In this document: positions 1 through 11,680 of the stretch, piece after piece
Layout of the letters: every line of letters starts with the position of its first letter
Numbering within the stretch: the first letter of the stretch is position 1
Assembly: GCF_910592395.1 (NCBI RefSeq)
Contig: NC_088312.1
Location: forward strand, 17,121,292 to 17,185,291
Source: Lineus longissimus
Taxonomy: Eukaryota > Nemertea > Pilidiophora > Heteronemertea > Lineidae
Direction of reading: 5' to 3'
DNA length: 64,000 nt
Notes under the pieces: generated by a model
What the model saw: only the letters and a program-made list of their open reading frames with translations
What the model was told of the DNA's origin: nothing
The model's database searches: none
Translations under genes and position numbers: made by a program

Positions 1-645
1 AAGATCGCGGCAGCGTAATATTTTGACACATCTGGTGGTAATCTGGTAATGTAAAAGCACAAGAATACATTGTCACTGTCTTATTTTAATTTTTGTGATC
101 AAGTGATGAACTTTTTCAAATCACTTAAATTTTTTAATTATTGATGTATTGGATTAAATCTTATTGCTCTGAAAACTTCATTATTTTACCTCAGGTGACT
201 CTAAATGACGTGACGTGATTAGCTCACATACTAATGAGGTGTGATAAATTTAATGGCGGCAGAGTATCTGTTCTAAAACAATGTCAAAGTCTGGCTCTAA
301 AAGATGGATTACTCAACAAATGGTCTTGTCACGTAGCAGAACTAATGTGAATAAACAAGACAATAATAAACATCGTTCTGAAGTCATGGGTAAGGTTGAC
401 AATGCAAATAAACAGGGCAATTGACGATCTACTCCAGAGACTTGAAATCATGAAATGTCAACAAACAATGGATACACTCATGCACGATGTGCATAGCACA
501 ATGCATCCAACAGGGCCGATCAACACACTCTTATTATATTCTCAATCATGTTAATGAACTTCCTTGATCATAAGCACTTCCTCAGTAGTTCCTACCTTTT
601 CCTTGATCAATAATCATTAGCGCCTTAACAGTTGTTGTTGGTCTT
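1..645. repeat. Dispersed repeat R1, copy 1, left part
   Basis: From about 285 this stretch matches 32515-32850: both contain ATGTCAAAGTC, GGATTACTCAACAAAT, GTGAATAAACAAGACAATAA and the end CAGTTGTTGTTGG. Its right half continues at about 6636 after a 6-kb insertion. Positions 1-280 are AT-rich and show no gene or repeat I can name. No coding potential is seen. Confidence 0.7.
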
Positions 646-1535
646 GTATTACTGGCTCACCGTCATTGTCGTTGTCGTCTGTGTCCTGTTTCAAAAACAG
701 TGGCACGTTTCTTTGCCGCTAGAGCTATGAACTTGCAACTTTGTACCCCCTCTGGTCAGTTGACCTCTGACAATGAATTTCAGTCCGATCTGATTCTTGA
801 CGTGGCCACCAGGGGGCCAGAAGTGGAAACCTAAAAAGTGTGATCTCTCTCTTATGAGTGACTCTTTTTCGATAACATTTTTATGGTAGGTTCTCCGAGC
901 AAGGATATATCACGTTTCATAAGGGTTTTTGATTTGACGTAATTTTTGGCTCACCGTAGGGGAGTCGATACAACACCGCTTTGTCCGTCATCCATCATAG
1001 TATCCTGTTTCAAAAACAGTGGCACGTTTCTTAACCGCTAGGGCTATATACTTTAAACTTTGTGCACAGGACTCCCCCAGGTCAGGTGACCTCTGACAAT
1101 GAATTTCGGTCGATCTGATTCTTAACTTGGCCACCAGGGGACCAGAAGCGGAAACTTAAAAAGTGTGATATCTCTCTTATGAGTGACTCGTTTTCGATAA
1201 CATTTTTATGGTAGTTTCTCCTAGCAGGGATACATCACATTTCTTACGGGTTTTTGATTTGACCTAGTTTTCAAAGTCACAGGTCAAATGGCGTAAATTG
1301 TCTGTTTGAGTGTAACTATTGCACGTTTCTTAACCGCTGAAGCTATGGGACCTGTTTCATAAAGCCTAATAAAGTACCTTTAGCCCTAATGCTAGGATAA
1401 AGTCACTCCTTAAAGGAAGAATGCGTTTCATAAACGTGCCTTTAAAATATCTAGGTTAATGTTACCATTAAGAGTGTTTCAGGAAGTGGTTTTATCCTGT
1501 TTTATTTGGTTCCTTTAAACCTGAAGGTAGTCTAG

Positions 1536-2598
1536 AGTTCCTTTAGTCGCGAGGACTTCGTCCAGGGGAGACGCAGAATCACGTTGCGCTTGATTCAGGA
1601 ATGGAATAGGCGAAATCTTCGACGAGAACGGGTATTCAGGGATCGATTCAATCCGCTGGATTCCATGAGAGATGATTTTATTCATCAAGAGATATCGTTT
1701 CCTGAAGAACATATGTTTCGGTTTTGTCGTCAGCTGTCGGAGGAGTTGGAGCATCCTACTCGGAGAAATGACGCCCTCTCAGTATCATTGCAAGTGTGTA
1801 TAGCATTACGATATTTCGCAACCGGGCATGAACAATCTAGTATCGGTGATATTCACCATGTGAGCACTGCGACAATATCGAGGTGTATTGGCGCTGTGTC
1901 ATCCGCGTTTGCAGCACGCATTGACCAACACGTTCACTTCGAGAGGGACCTCCAGAAGGTCAAAACCAAATTTTTTGATAACACAGGTTTTCAAAGAGTA
2001 ATTGGATCGATCGATGGCACCCATTGTCGTATACGCAAGCCTCACATCAACGAAAACGTGTATATCAATCGGAAAGGATACCACAGCATTAATGTCATGC
2101 TAGTTTGTGATTGGGATATGATCAAAAATAACTGTGTGGCACGTTTTCCAGGAGGGTCTCATGACGCCTTCGTTCTGCACAGTTCAGCCTTTGGCCAGGC
2201 ATTTGAAAACAATCCACCGAATGGTTGGATGTTGGGAGACTCGTGGTATCCTTGCAAGAGGTGGCTTCTGACACCTCTTGCCAATGCCCAAATCAGACAG
2301 GAAAGGGCATTCCAGCGGATGCAAATAAGAGCCAGATGCATCATAGAACGATCTCCTAAAGCAACGGTTCAGATGCCTCTGCAAGGAGATTCAATACACA
2401 CCACAAAAGGCAAGCATTATTATTCAGTCCTGCTGCCTGCTCCACAACATTGCTGTCCGGGAAAGATTGCCCTTAGTGGAGGATTCAGATGACGATGACG
2501 ATGATGACGAGGACTCTGATGATGACGCAGGGGATGATGACTTTCCTCCTCGAGACATGGATGTGAACGGCAATCAAATTCGCCAGCTTGTAATTTAG
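1536..2598 (+). pseudogene. Harbinger (HARBI1-like) DDE transposase, frameshifted
   Basis: This encodes the nuclease that cuts and joins a Harbinger element. Counting from a TTG codon at 1584, the DDE motifs are GSIDGTH (D at residue 144), LGDSWYP (D at 219; the family usually has GDSGYP) and RCIIER (E at 255), so the triad is present. Helical segments rich in R/K precede it. Directly after the glutamate, near 2352, a small deletion shifts the frame. The continuation (QRFRCLCKE, then LLHNIAV and an aspartate-rich tail) reads in another frame to TAG at 2596-2598. No in-frame ATG lies upstream before a TAG at 1533-1535, so the natural start is lost or in a missing exon. Confidence 0.85.
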
Positions 2599-2670
2599 TT
2601 CTGAGTAGAACTCCACTAAAACATCAAATTCAGTATCTGTCCAATTGCGAGATCGCTGTCTCTTGGCCAT
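2585..2670 (-). pseudogene. Harbinger Myb/SANT-like accessory protein, N-terminal remnant
   Basis: Read from an ATG at 2670 on the minus strand, the peptide begins MAKRQRSRNWTDTEFDVLVE. This has the W...E...L pattern of the trihelix Myb-like proteins that accompany Harbinger transposases and help them bind the element ends. After about 28 residues the frame runs antisense through the acidic tail of the transposase, so the rest of the gene is gone. Convergent placement next to the transposase supports the call; the short length limits it. Confidence 0.55.
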
Positions 2671-4376
2671 GTTCCCGGCACAGAGTTAATGCATGGAAAG
2701 AAAGTTTTGTATGTCGAAAGGGCATTCATATAGTGTATAGGAACCAAAGACACTGAAATTGACACATTTTGCCACGGCTCGATCATGTATTATGAATCTC
2801 AACACAATAAATCACTCTGCGTTCGAGTTATTTTTTTTCACCATGAGGTACACCATACAATCACTTACTAATGGCAGGCCTGTTAAATTTAATGTAATGG
2901 CAGGGTAAAAACCAGTTATGAAACGCTTTTAATACGCAGCTTTAAATAGACGTTATAGCCTTCCTTTATGGTACATTGAACGAAGTCTGTTAAAAAGTTT
3001 TATGAAACAGGCCCCTGAACTTGAAATTTGGTACACATAACTCCCTACATCATAGAACATCGGACACCGAATTTCGGTCTGATCTGATTCTCGACTTGGC
3101 CTCCAGGGGGCCAAAACTTTGAAAAAATTTAAAGCGCAATATCTTGCTTAATAGTGACATGTTTTCAATGATATTTTTATGGTAGGTTTTCAGAGCAAGA
3201 ATACATCACATTTCCTAAGGCTTTTTTTCTGACCTAATTTTCAAGGTCACAGAGGTCAAATGGTGTAAATTGGCCATTTGAGTGTAACTATGGCACGTTT
3301 CTTAACTGCTAAAGCTATGAACTTGAAATTTGGTGCACACAACTCCCTTTGTGGTATAACTGCAGACACTGAATTTCGGTCTGATCTGATTATCGACTTG
3401 GCCACCAGGGGGCCAAAACTAAAAAAGGTACAAAGTGCAATATCTCGCTTAATAGTGACTCGTTTTCAATTTTATTTTTATGGTAGGTACTCAGAGCAAG
3501 GATACATCACATATCATACAGCTTTTTTATTTGACCCTATTTTCAAAGTCACAGAGGTCATATGGCATAAATTGGCTGCTTGAGTGTAACTGGCATGTTT
3601 CTTAACCGCAAAAAATATGAACTTGAAATTTGGTACACATGTCTCCCTATTGGAACCGACTTTTGGTTCGATTTGATTCTTGACTTAGCAACCAGGGGGC
3701 CAGAAGTGGAAACCTGGAAAGTGTGATATCTCTCTGAGTGACTCGATTTCGATAACATTTTTATGGTAGGTTCTTCTAGCAAGGATACATCACATATCAT
3801 ACGGGTTTTTCGATTTGACCTAATTTCCAGGGTCACAGAGTTTAAATGGCGTAAATAGGCCGTTTTGGTGTAACTGTGGCACGTTTCTTAACCCTTTGCC
3901 GTTACTATTATGTGCATTATGTACATGCAGGCTGGTCTTATTGTTTTAGCTTAATTACAAGAAAATGACATATATGATTTCAAATTGAGCTGGGCCCTTT
4001 ATTTCTCATCACAGGTCCACCAAACTTGGAAGACATGTGGGAGATATATGAAGGGTCATTTTTGGGGGGTTGCCGTGGTTATCAGTTGTTTCTATTTTTA
4101 GAAACGTGACCTAGTTATCTCGAAAGTTACCGTTTCTGGGGAAATTCGCTGAATTTCACTCAATATGAAATATAAAATCAGCTTTTACAGCATGTAGAGT
4201 GTCTCTTGATGTTCTCTATGAATTCTGAAAAGGAAATCAAGACTATTTGCTGCAACTAAAGCCAGTAAACATGGTAATGAAACTTATGGTTACAGTTCAG
4301 TAATAAAGCATTCCCTACCTATTGAAGACTTGTCTTGTTTTCTTTCATTTGTTCAGTTCAACACACCTAGTCACAT

Positions 4377-6083
4377 TTACACTTTAGTCTTTATTTTGTT
4401 CTCTGTGTGATAAATCCTGAAGCGCTTGGGAATACACAGGCTTGGCTTATCAGGACAGTCTGGGCAGTAAGCCCTTGTCTGATGACGAGCACATTTCTTA
4501 GTGTCAGCACGTGTGCCTTTACAGATTTCTGGATGCAGACTGCACACCCTGCAATCTGGACGATATCTTTTACTGTTCTTACACAGAGTGCAGTTTTCAA
4601 CACATTCAGGTCCATGTTCCAAAGCATAGTGTCCAAATCCATTCAAACGAACCTCAAGGCTATCCAACCTGGGACGCCGACGTGTCTCAAGCGGAGGAGG
4701 AACGTATCCTTCCAGGAGGCTATCAATGACGGACTGCCTGAATTGGATTTGACTGAACTTTTTTCTTGTCTGTACTGTTGCAATCAGGTATGCAATGTGG
4801 CTTTGTGGCTTTGATCGAATTTGAAGTTCCCTGTTTCCAGAATCATGGATTGATGAAACCATTGTCACTTTTCCTGTGTCCTGCCATGAGCATGCAATGA
4901 GGTGAGAGTTCACACTTTTCCAGTAATAGGGGCTTCACCTTTCGTCTTGTTTACTGTCCTAATGTCAGCTGGCAAATTCTTTCTATTTGCTTTGACTGTG
5001 CCACATCCACCAACTCCCTTATCCCTAAGGGAATTGAAGAGGTCAGGTGAACTATAAAAGTTATCTGTATACAGACGGTGACCTTTGTCGTCAAAGTCAT
5101 CAGCAAGTTAATCCAGAACAACTTGAGAGGTCAAGCCTACCTCTGCCACATTGCCTTCCTTACCTACATATGGAATCTAGCACAACAGGAATCCTGTTTC
5201 TGAATCACGCAAAGCCCAGAGTTTCAATCCCCACTTGGTGGGTTTCTTTGGCATATACTGCCTGAATGTGACCCGGCCCTTGAACTGTTGCATTGATTCG
5301 TCGATGGAAAGATCACGCCCTGCGTCAAAGAGGTTCATATAGGTATCCTTGGCAGCGTCGATAACAGGTCTAATTTTGAACAGTTTATCATAGCCATCCT
5401 GTCTATGTTCAATCATCTCTGTGTCATCAGCCACATGAAAAAATGAACGTAACAGACCAAAGCATTTGTTACGAATAACTTTGTTGAAATCAGTGGTAGA
5501 CGTCAGCCACCACTTATATTCCTGTATTCACGAACATTGTTTTTTTCCAACAGCCCCATGGTAATTTGTAGTGCAAGGTATGCTTTCATTTCAGCCTCAT
5601 CTGTCTCTTTCCAATCTAAAAATCAAGATTCAGCTGGCGAATCAGTTGGAGAGTAAAAAAACTGCAGGGCATACAGGTTAGTTTGCTCTGCCATTGTCGG
5701 GAAAATAGTGTTTGGGAAGAATTTGTAGAAGAAGTCAATTGGCTTTTTTCCAGTCATGTCTTCCTTCAGTTTGGCATCACCCCCTGCAAAATCTGGACAC
5801 CAGTCAAGTCCAAAATACTCATCATCATCCAGTTTCTTCCAGTCTATTGCAGCTGCATCTGCAGCCCTACCACTGCCTCTGCCTCTCCCCCTGTTAGCAT
5901 TGCCACCCCTCCCTCTCCTCCTGGGGGTTGGAGCTGGGTCACCATCATCACTTTCACTATCAGAACTCATAGGGATAGCATCTGGAAGCTGTACATTATG
6001 CACATAGGCATTGTCACTATATTTGAATCGTCATCTCCATCATCCTCAACTTCTGGCTCAGAAAACGAGTCGGAATCAGCCAT
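4377..6083 (-). pseudogene. piggyBac transposase (PGBD-like), multiply broken
   Basis: Pieces in family order on the minus strand are: an acidic N-terminus from an ATG at 6083, then an RG-rich stretch (RRRGRGGNANRGRGRGSGR) and FGLDWCPDF; an in-frame TGA near 5620; DEAEMKAYLALQITMGLL; a frameshift near 5520; then LSIDESMQQFKGR with the first catalytic Asp and QYMPKKPTKWGLK; then YTDNFYSS with the second Asp and GGCGTVKANRK; and a C-terminal cysteine-rich finger (CENCTLC..., CRVCSLH..., YCPDCPD...). The segment that should carry the third Asp (MGGVD in relatives) is missing, so it cannot be active. At least three frameshifts or stops are visible. Confidence 0.9.
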
Positions 6084-6325
6084 TAGATTCACTTCATCCA
6101 CCACATCATCTAGCCCAAACCTCCTCAATCTCCTACCTGCTATCCTATTTCAAAACACCATCAAAATCAACTTTTTTTCGATCAAAATTGAAAATTTCTT
6201 CGCAAATATGAAGTGCAGTTTACTTATCTAACGCTGGATGGAACTTGCGCATCAATACAGCCGGTTATTATAAAATGCGGACCAGAGCAATGAGAGAGGG
6301 TGGGACCAGCCTGCATTCGTGAATG

Positions 6326-6347
6326 CTCGGCGCACAGGTGCGCCGAG
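6326..6347. repeat. Perfect hairpin near piggyBac end
   Basis: CTCGGCGCAC, a 2-base loop, then GTGCGCCGAG: a perfect 10-bp inverted repeat 13 bp inside the right end of piggyBac 1. It may be a subterminal transposase site or simply a structural repeat. No matching hairpin was seen at the left end. Confidence 0.75.
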
Positions 6348-6635
6348 GACCAGCTAAGAGTTAACCACAGAAGCTATTAACTTGAAATTTAGTATACACA
6401 TGACTCCCTACTCCCTCTGACATCGAATTTCAGTCCGATCGTATTCTCGACTTGGCCAACAGAAGGCTAAAATTAAAAATGGTTAAAAGTGCAATATCTC
6501 GCTTATTAGTGACTTGTTTTCGATGATATTTTTATTGAAGGTACTCCAAGCAAGGATACATCACATGTCATACCGACTTTGGTTTGACCTTTATACCATT
6601 CATGTACGGTGAGCACAATGGCCCCTGTCTGTTTC

Positions 6636-6766
6636 ATAAAACTTGGCTATCACAATTAAAATGTTTTTTCATCATGAACTTTTACAGGAATAATCTACAG
6701 CTGCATTTGAACGTTTTTCACCTATGTTTTAGTCAGAGGTAGTCCTTGATTATGAAGGGATTTTCA
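6636..6766. repeat. Dispersed repeat R1, copy 1, right part
   Basis: The text AAAACTTGGCTA...AAAATTAAAATG-like, GGAATAATCTACA and CAGCTGCATTTGAACG corresponds to 32862-32970 in copy 2. It therefore continues the sequence broken at about 645. Confidence 0.65.
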
Positions 6767-7330
6767 AATTAAGGTGACCATCACCATGGTCTTTTTATGT
6801 GCTCACCACAGCTTTCAATACTTGATGTATCTGAAGAGGCGCGCGGAACCTGACATGGCCTTACCAAGGAGCTGCTCACGGTGCTGAACTTCTAGCTTGC
6901 CTGTCGACTAAGTGCCTTTTTTGCCGAGACATTGCTACATGTAGGAGGAGCATGCATTTTAAATTAATAGTAGTGATAGGACAGTTGGTTCGAGCCATTT
7001 GGCAGCCGACATGTGAAGGCCTATCTGGGATCTCCTTCTTCTCCTTATAAAAAGGGGCATATTGCTGACTAAGGAACAAGGCATATTGACATTGCCTCAT
7101 CATCTCTATCAGACCAATTGATATACTTTTATATGCACGCATACATCACGCCATTTCAGGGTAATGTCTGTGGACAATTGGTTTGATTAATTTGTCTCTT
7201 CGATATTGCTCCTTTATTGCATTAGATTTTCATCGCAATTCAATCTATTCAAGATATGGCCAATTTGAACCTGTCTGCGCCAAGGATAGATTGGTTCCCG
7301 ATCGACTCACTAGGGATACGCAGTAGAGCA
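6767..7330 (-). repeat. Dispersed repeat R2, copy 1
   Basis: This is the inverted counterpart of 45218-45718. Shared landmarks are CACAGCTTTCAATACTTGA, GAGCAGCTCCTTG-type sequence, GGTTCGAGCCATTTGG and ATGCACGCATA. The right edge carries GATAGATTGGTTCCCGAT, also found at 63871. It contains a tRNA-B-box-like GGTTCGAGCC but no convincing tRNA fold, so I leave it as an unclassified interspersed repeat. Confidence 0.7.
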
Positions 7331-8005
7331 CAATGTCATGAAAAATGACCCTTTGTATTGTAAATTCCAATCACCTGCAGGACAGGTCAGTTTCTCTCAA
7401 TAAAATTAATTTTGTTGACTCCTGTAATCTCTACCTTATTAAAAAAAAAAGACAGTGGTGTTAGTCCCAAACTGGTAATTTCTATTTATTTTGACCTCTG
7501 TTAAATCAGGATACCGTACCTCTCAATTACAGACAGCATTTTGTATCCTTGTGCTGTACAACCCAGCCTGGACATACCACAGTTGTCCATGGAGAAATCT
7601 CATCCTCTCTGACACTTCTTTTCTGTAAAGCTACCGATACAACATACTGAACTAGGGATATCTTCCGTTGCCTCCTGTAATATTTACATACCATGTAGGC
7701 TTAGGCAAAGCTAATGCATTAACTTTTGGATTTAATGGGAAATTGAAATCAATGTAGAGAAAAAAGTAAAGCTAACATCTTTTTGATATTTTTCAGGTAT
7801 AAGAAGGGTACTAAGGAGATTTTATTTTTATACTCAATAAGCGTATACAATGTTTCATTTCAAGGTCACATGACCTTGAACTTGGCCAAATCAAGCAATT
7901 TCACCATAAAAATTAAAGGTGTGACCATGTGATTTTTTCAATCATTGCAATTTCTGACAAAACAAGGCTAAGAAATTGACCAAAATGGTGAGTTTGGAAA
8001 AATAG
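7331..8005. other. No gene seen (UTP11-side non-coding)
   Basis: AT-rich sequence with a short A-run at 7441-7450. No splice-bounded reading frame, inverted end or known repeat was recognised. Confidence 0.5.
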
Positions 8006-8577
8006 GCAGAATTTTCGTTTCAATATTTGTGAATTTTGGGGGGAAAATGAGTTTTTTTATGTTTTCTCTCAAAAAGTGAAGAATTCTGACAAAAATTGGA
8101 TTATATTCAAAATTCACCAATTTGATGCAGATTAACAGCAGAAAATTCATGAATAAGGTGTTTACTACTACTATTTACAATATTTAGGCCCTGCCAGTGC
8201 CTGAACATGTGTTTTGGGTGAAAAAATGCATTTTTCTTCAATAATGCATGATTTTTGCCGAAATGCACAGAACTAAAATAGCAATACAAACCCACATAGA
8301 ATTGATCTTTATATGCATATAAGGCAATCTTATGCAACTTTGTTGTATCAGGATGTGACTGGGTTGTTGTTTTGGGTGAAAAGAAGCATTTTTCAACCAA
8401 AAAACACGATTTCTGCCTAAATTTTTGAAACTTCATAAATATGTCCAAATAACCAGATAGAATTAAACTTGATATACATATGATACCATTTTTGTCAGAT
8501 AAGAAGGTGACTCAACCACCATTTTGGGTGAAAAATATGTGTTTTTCCAACAAAAAGGACAGTTTTTGCCGTAAATA
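8006..8577. repeat. Degenerate ~155-bp tandem repeat, about 4 copies
   Basis: The motif TTTTGGGTGAAAAAATGCAT followed by a T-rich stretch and GATTTTTGCCG recurs at about 8211, 8369 and 8521, with a more diverged copy near 8035. Spacing is 150-160 bp. Copies differ by many substitutions, so the array is old. Confidence 0.7.
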
Positions 8578-9931
8578 AAGTGAGAGAGAGTCTCTGTTAG
8601 ACAGCCCAGTTTCTTCCTCCACCTGCAGGAACTGCCAGACTTTATTATTTATGCTGAAAAGAAAAAAACAAATTCATTTGAAACTAAAATATTGTCAGTA
8701 AATGCCAATAAAGAACTGAATATGGCTTCACAATTCAAATCTACTGTCAATAAAATAAATCGGAGGGGGTACAAACAATAAATGGGACCAGCTTTTCTTA
8801 TCTATTTTACGTAGGAACGGCTGCTCGCATCAATTGTTTGCCCTCCCACCGCACCAAAAAATATCAAACGGCACTTACGCCCTAACTGGGATTGATATTA
8901 ATAATATTTTTCATCTGGTCTACTTCCATTAATCTACACTTTGTTTTTGTCAAGAAAATTCCTCATAAATACGTCGATATACGGAAGAACTACGATTTAT
9001 CAATTTGGGGAAGAACAGCCCAGTGCCAATCTCGCCCGCAGGACGTTAATTGCGTTACGCCATCACAAAATGTGTTGCGTAGCGACTGTGAATGGCTGGA
9101 GACGAGATCGCCACAACACTGCATTTGAGTCATAGAAAAATTACGCAGGGTGTCATGGAATTTCCCTCGGCGGCAGCTTATTATTGGGTCTATTTCAATG
9201 GAATTTCATATTCGTCCTCTCCATTGATTGCTTTGTCATTCTGGGGGGGTTAGCTGTAATGATTACTCACCGTTTGGCTCTAATTTATCCTAAAAGAGCG
9301 GCCGTTCCGTTGCACTGACGGCGGCCATTCGCCCGTGTTTATTTCCCATCGTTTTGGCGGCTAACCACGTGATATATGTAAATTTAGTGACGAAAAAAGG
9401 GGATTCCAAATTTTGATTGGATCAGACGATAAATAACACGGCGCGGGAAGTTTGAATATGCATATTTTTCCTGCATAATTAGCTGAAAACATCGATGACG
9501 TCAAAACGTAAACACGGCTTGAAATGGCTGACGCGGCGCTGATTTCTGTGGTTTTGGCATGGTTTCAAGTCGCGATTGTGGAATAAAAACGCAAAGACAT
9601 TCCATCAAAACGATGTATTTATTTAATAAAGGTATGAGGAACAACATGGTATTAATAATTAGGGATGTTAGCAAGGTTTATATGGTGAATTTGGCGTATT
9701 TGTGTGACTATGATTTCGTTACGGTTCACATGGTCACACGCATGTAGGGTGTTAATGCATAGGGTTGCCTAAGCCTATACCATGGCTGATTAGTTCAATC
9801 ATATTTCATCCAGCTGGCAGCTCTGCATTGAAAATTTTAGTGGTATAACGTGTTCTCTTGACCTTCAAACAGTAGTATAAAGCCGATATTTACTACTTTG
9901 CACCATCAGTCCTATGTTATTAGGTCATCCA
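8578..9931. other. Unassigned; possible body of a family B Helentron
   Basis: No reading frame stands out. A CpG-richer patch at about 9295-9560 includes TGACGTCA at 9496-9503 and CGGCGGCCATT. Because a family B 3' end follows at 9938-9961, part of this may be the element's interior, but I could not find the matching 5' hairpin. Confidence 0.35.
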
Positions 9932-9961
9932 GCTGAGCGCCAGGCCCTTGGGCCTCTTGTT
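9932..9961 (+). mobile_element. Family B Helentron-like 3' terminus (5' end not found)
   Basis: CAGCTGAGCGCCAGGCCCTT then GGGCCTCTTGT: the same terminus as at 34563-34594 and 41104-41137. It has a subterminal palindrome AGGCCCTTGGGCCT just before the CTTGT(T) end. Confidence 0.7.
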
Positions 9962-11516
9962 TTTTTTTAGTTCATACATTTTACTTTACTTTATTTCAGA
10001 TTTTGTTGATGCACAATTGGTCAGCATGCATTTTTTATGTTATTTTTCTACTGTTGTTGTTATTCATTTATTCATGGTTTCCATGCATTTTTCTTTCAGC
10101 AACTAACTACAGGTAAATTTGACAATTTTTCAGGGAAAAATTGGACCGCCATATAATTTTCAAAAGTCTGCTGTAGTAAAGTTATTGGATATTTTCCAAT
10201 TTTTTTTTCTGTATTGTGTACCAAAGAGATGCCTCTGAAAGCAGCATACTTCACTTCTAACATTCTGCATCAAGAAAATTTTTTTATTGCCCTCAGAAAT
10301 GGGAACTTTTTTTTTTTTTTTCCTGATTTCAAGTTGTCAAGTCTACCTCCACCTACATTTATGTAAAAAATATTTCCCATATTTTCTTTACAGATTCAGA
10401 AAGCCCTTTCTAAATATATATACTTTGTAGGGTCTGTCGTTGTCAGAAAATACTTCTTTCATCATTTTTGTATTTGGCATCAATTTCTGCCACGATGCCA
10501 GGTATTAGGCTTGTGCACGAAAGGGGTTTTGGAGCAGAAAATGGTTGCACACTTATGGGTTAAATAGTTATGGTTAATTCCTTCAAAAAAGAAGGAAAGA
10601 TGAATTTCATGTGGCCTGTCATTAATTGACACCTGTCTCCTGAAGTCATGATCAGCAGTGAAAGCTGGTTGATCAAAGTAGCAGACTGCTCAATCAACCT
10701 CCAAGGGGTTCCATCGGCAAGTCTGAATATCAAGAGTGCCGGGATCAAGAAAGTTTTAACAAGGATAAATAGCCCTAGATGATTTATAGCTGCGAGTCCA
10801 TTGATGTGTTCGCAAGATGTTGAAATTTGATACCACTGACTCCTAAAACCGGGAGACCCCGATTCCTGGTCAAGTCAAAAGATTGCGTTGTAAAGAGCAT
10901 TGGGAAAAGCAGATGTTCGTACCATCCTCAGTTCGTATCGTATTGTCGGGTCGCGTCATGTCGCAGCACTCAATGATCGACAGTCGGTACTCTAAATGAC
11001 CTAGGTCTGTAACATCATTTATTTCGGTTCGTGTACTTCAAAACCTAGGTCATCACGGCTGTAGATTTGAGGTATGAACTGCGCAGTACACGAGGCGACT
11101 ATCGGTTTCTGGCCGGTTCCTTTATCGGTCCATAACTGCAAAAACATTCTTCAGGATCTGGCCGTATACACTGTGCAATTAGCACGCATCATTTTTACAC
11201 CAAACAAACACAATTCCTACACCTCTTCAAACTTGTCTAATTATTGCTCATCTTTCTTTGCTATAGTTTTATAGGCTTAATTACATATACTTCACATGTT
11301 CTCCAGATGTTGAGACCTATCGACAGTTGATTTGAGTATACAGCAGAAATCTTCACAACAATGCTTACTCACTATCAAGAGCTCGAGGTCAAAATAGGCA
11401 ATGCTAAATATTAGAAAAGTGAAAAGAAATTCTTCCCGGGAATATGACATCGCTCGGTTTTCATGAAAATTTTATGCTGCGAAAATTTTCTGTTCTACAG
11501 TATTATGCTCTGGATA
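9962..11516. other. No gene seen
   Basis: Poly-T tracts (10305-10321), AT-rich DNA and scattered short reading frames with no homology I recognise. No repeat borders were identified. Confidence 0.45.
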
Positions 11517-11680
11517 TCCGCATGAATATATTGAAACTCTTTCATGAATGCATTGAAACTCCCTCATGATACTCAATTTGAATTCGGTCTGATCTGTATC
11601 CGCATGAATATATTGAAACTCTTTCATGAATGCATTGAAACTCCCTCATGATACTCAATTTGAATTCGGTCTGATCTGTA
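11517..11680. repeat. 82-bp tandem duplication
   Basis: TCCGCATGAATATATTGAAA through CGGTCTGATCTGTA occurs twice at 11517 and 11599 with near identity, so this is a recent duplication. The end of the unit (CGGTCTGATCTG) is family A sequence. Confidence 0.9.

Larger units (their letters stand above)
1348..3014 (+). mobile_element. PIF/Harbinger DNA transposon (degraded)
   Basis: The ends are imperfect inverted repeats, GGACCTGTTTCATAAA on the left and GGGCCTGTTTCATAAA read inward from the right. It splits a family A monomer: the left flank ends GAAGCTATG and the right flank resumes CTGAACTTGAAATTTGG, so the duplication is 3 bp (ATG/CTG, one mismatch), the size expected for PIF/Harbinger. Inside are a frameshifted DDE transposase on + and a Myb/SANT-like remnant on -, in convergent arrangement. 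The 1667-bp length, shorter than usual two-gene Harbingers, fits an internal deletion. Confidence 0.85.
3888..6364 (-). mobile_element. piggyBac transposon 1 with TTAA target duplications
   Basis: TTAA stands at 3888-3891 and 6361-6364. The left end reads CCCTTTGCC, a typical piggyBac start, and the right end read inward is CTCTTAGCT, an imperfect inverted repeat. The element (3892-6360, 2469 bp) interrupts a family A monomer exactly within CGTTTCTTAACCGC. The transposase pseudogene is on the minus strand. Near the right end lies a perfect 10-bp inverted repeat at 6326-6347. Everything expected of piggyBac except an intact gene is present. Confidence 0.92.
646..6635 (+). mobile_element. Family A Helentron-like repeat block with nested elements
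   Basis: Two 5' starts of the type GGCTCACCGT are visible (about 650 and 953), followed by roughly 300-bp monomers built around GGCACGTTTCTTAACCGCTA, TTGGCCACCAGGGGGCC and GGTCACAGAGGTCAAATGG. The 3' terminus GGTGAGCACAATGGCCCCTG lies at about 6604. The other R1 copy (about 32850-32860) lacks the block, so it acts as an empty site; the junctions are T-rich, as Helitron2/Helentron insertions usually are. The Harbinger element (1348-3014) and the piggyBac (3892-6360) are younger insertions that split monomers. Assignment to Helentrons is an inference from the shared 3' end with the helicase/endonuclease remnant at 41.4-43.5 kb. Confidence 0.65.

Noticed and set aside
6960-7010. A tRNA-like B box (GGTTCGAGCC) in repeat R2
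   Set aside because: No A box at the right distance and no cloverleaf could be drawn, so neither a tRNA nor a tRNA-derived SINE is supported.
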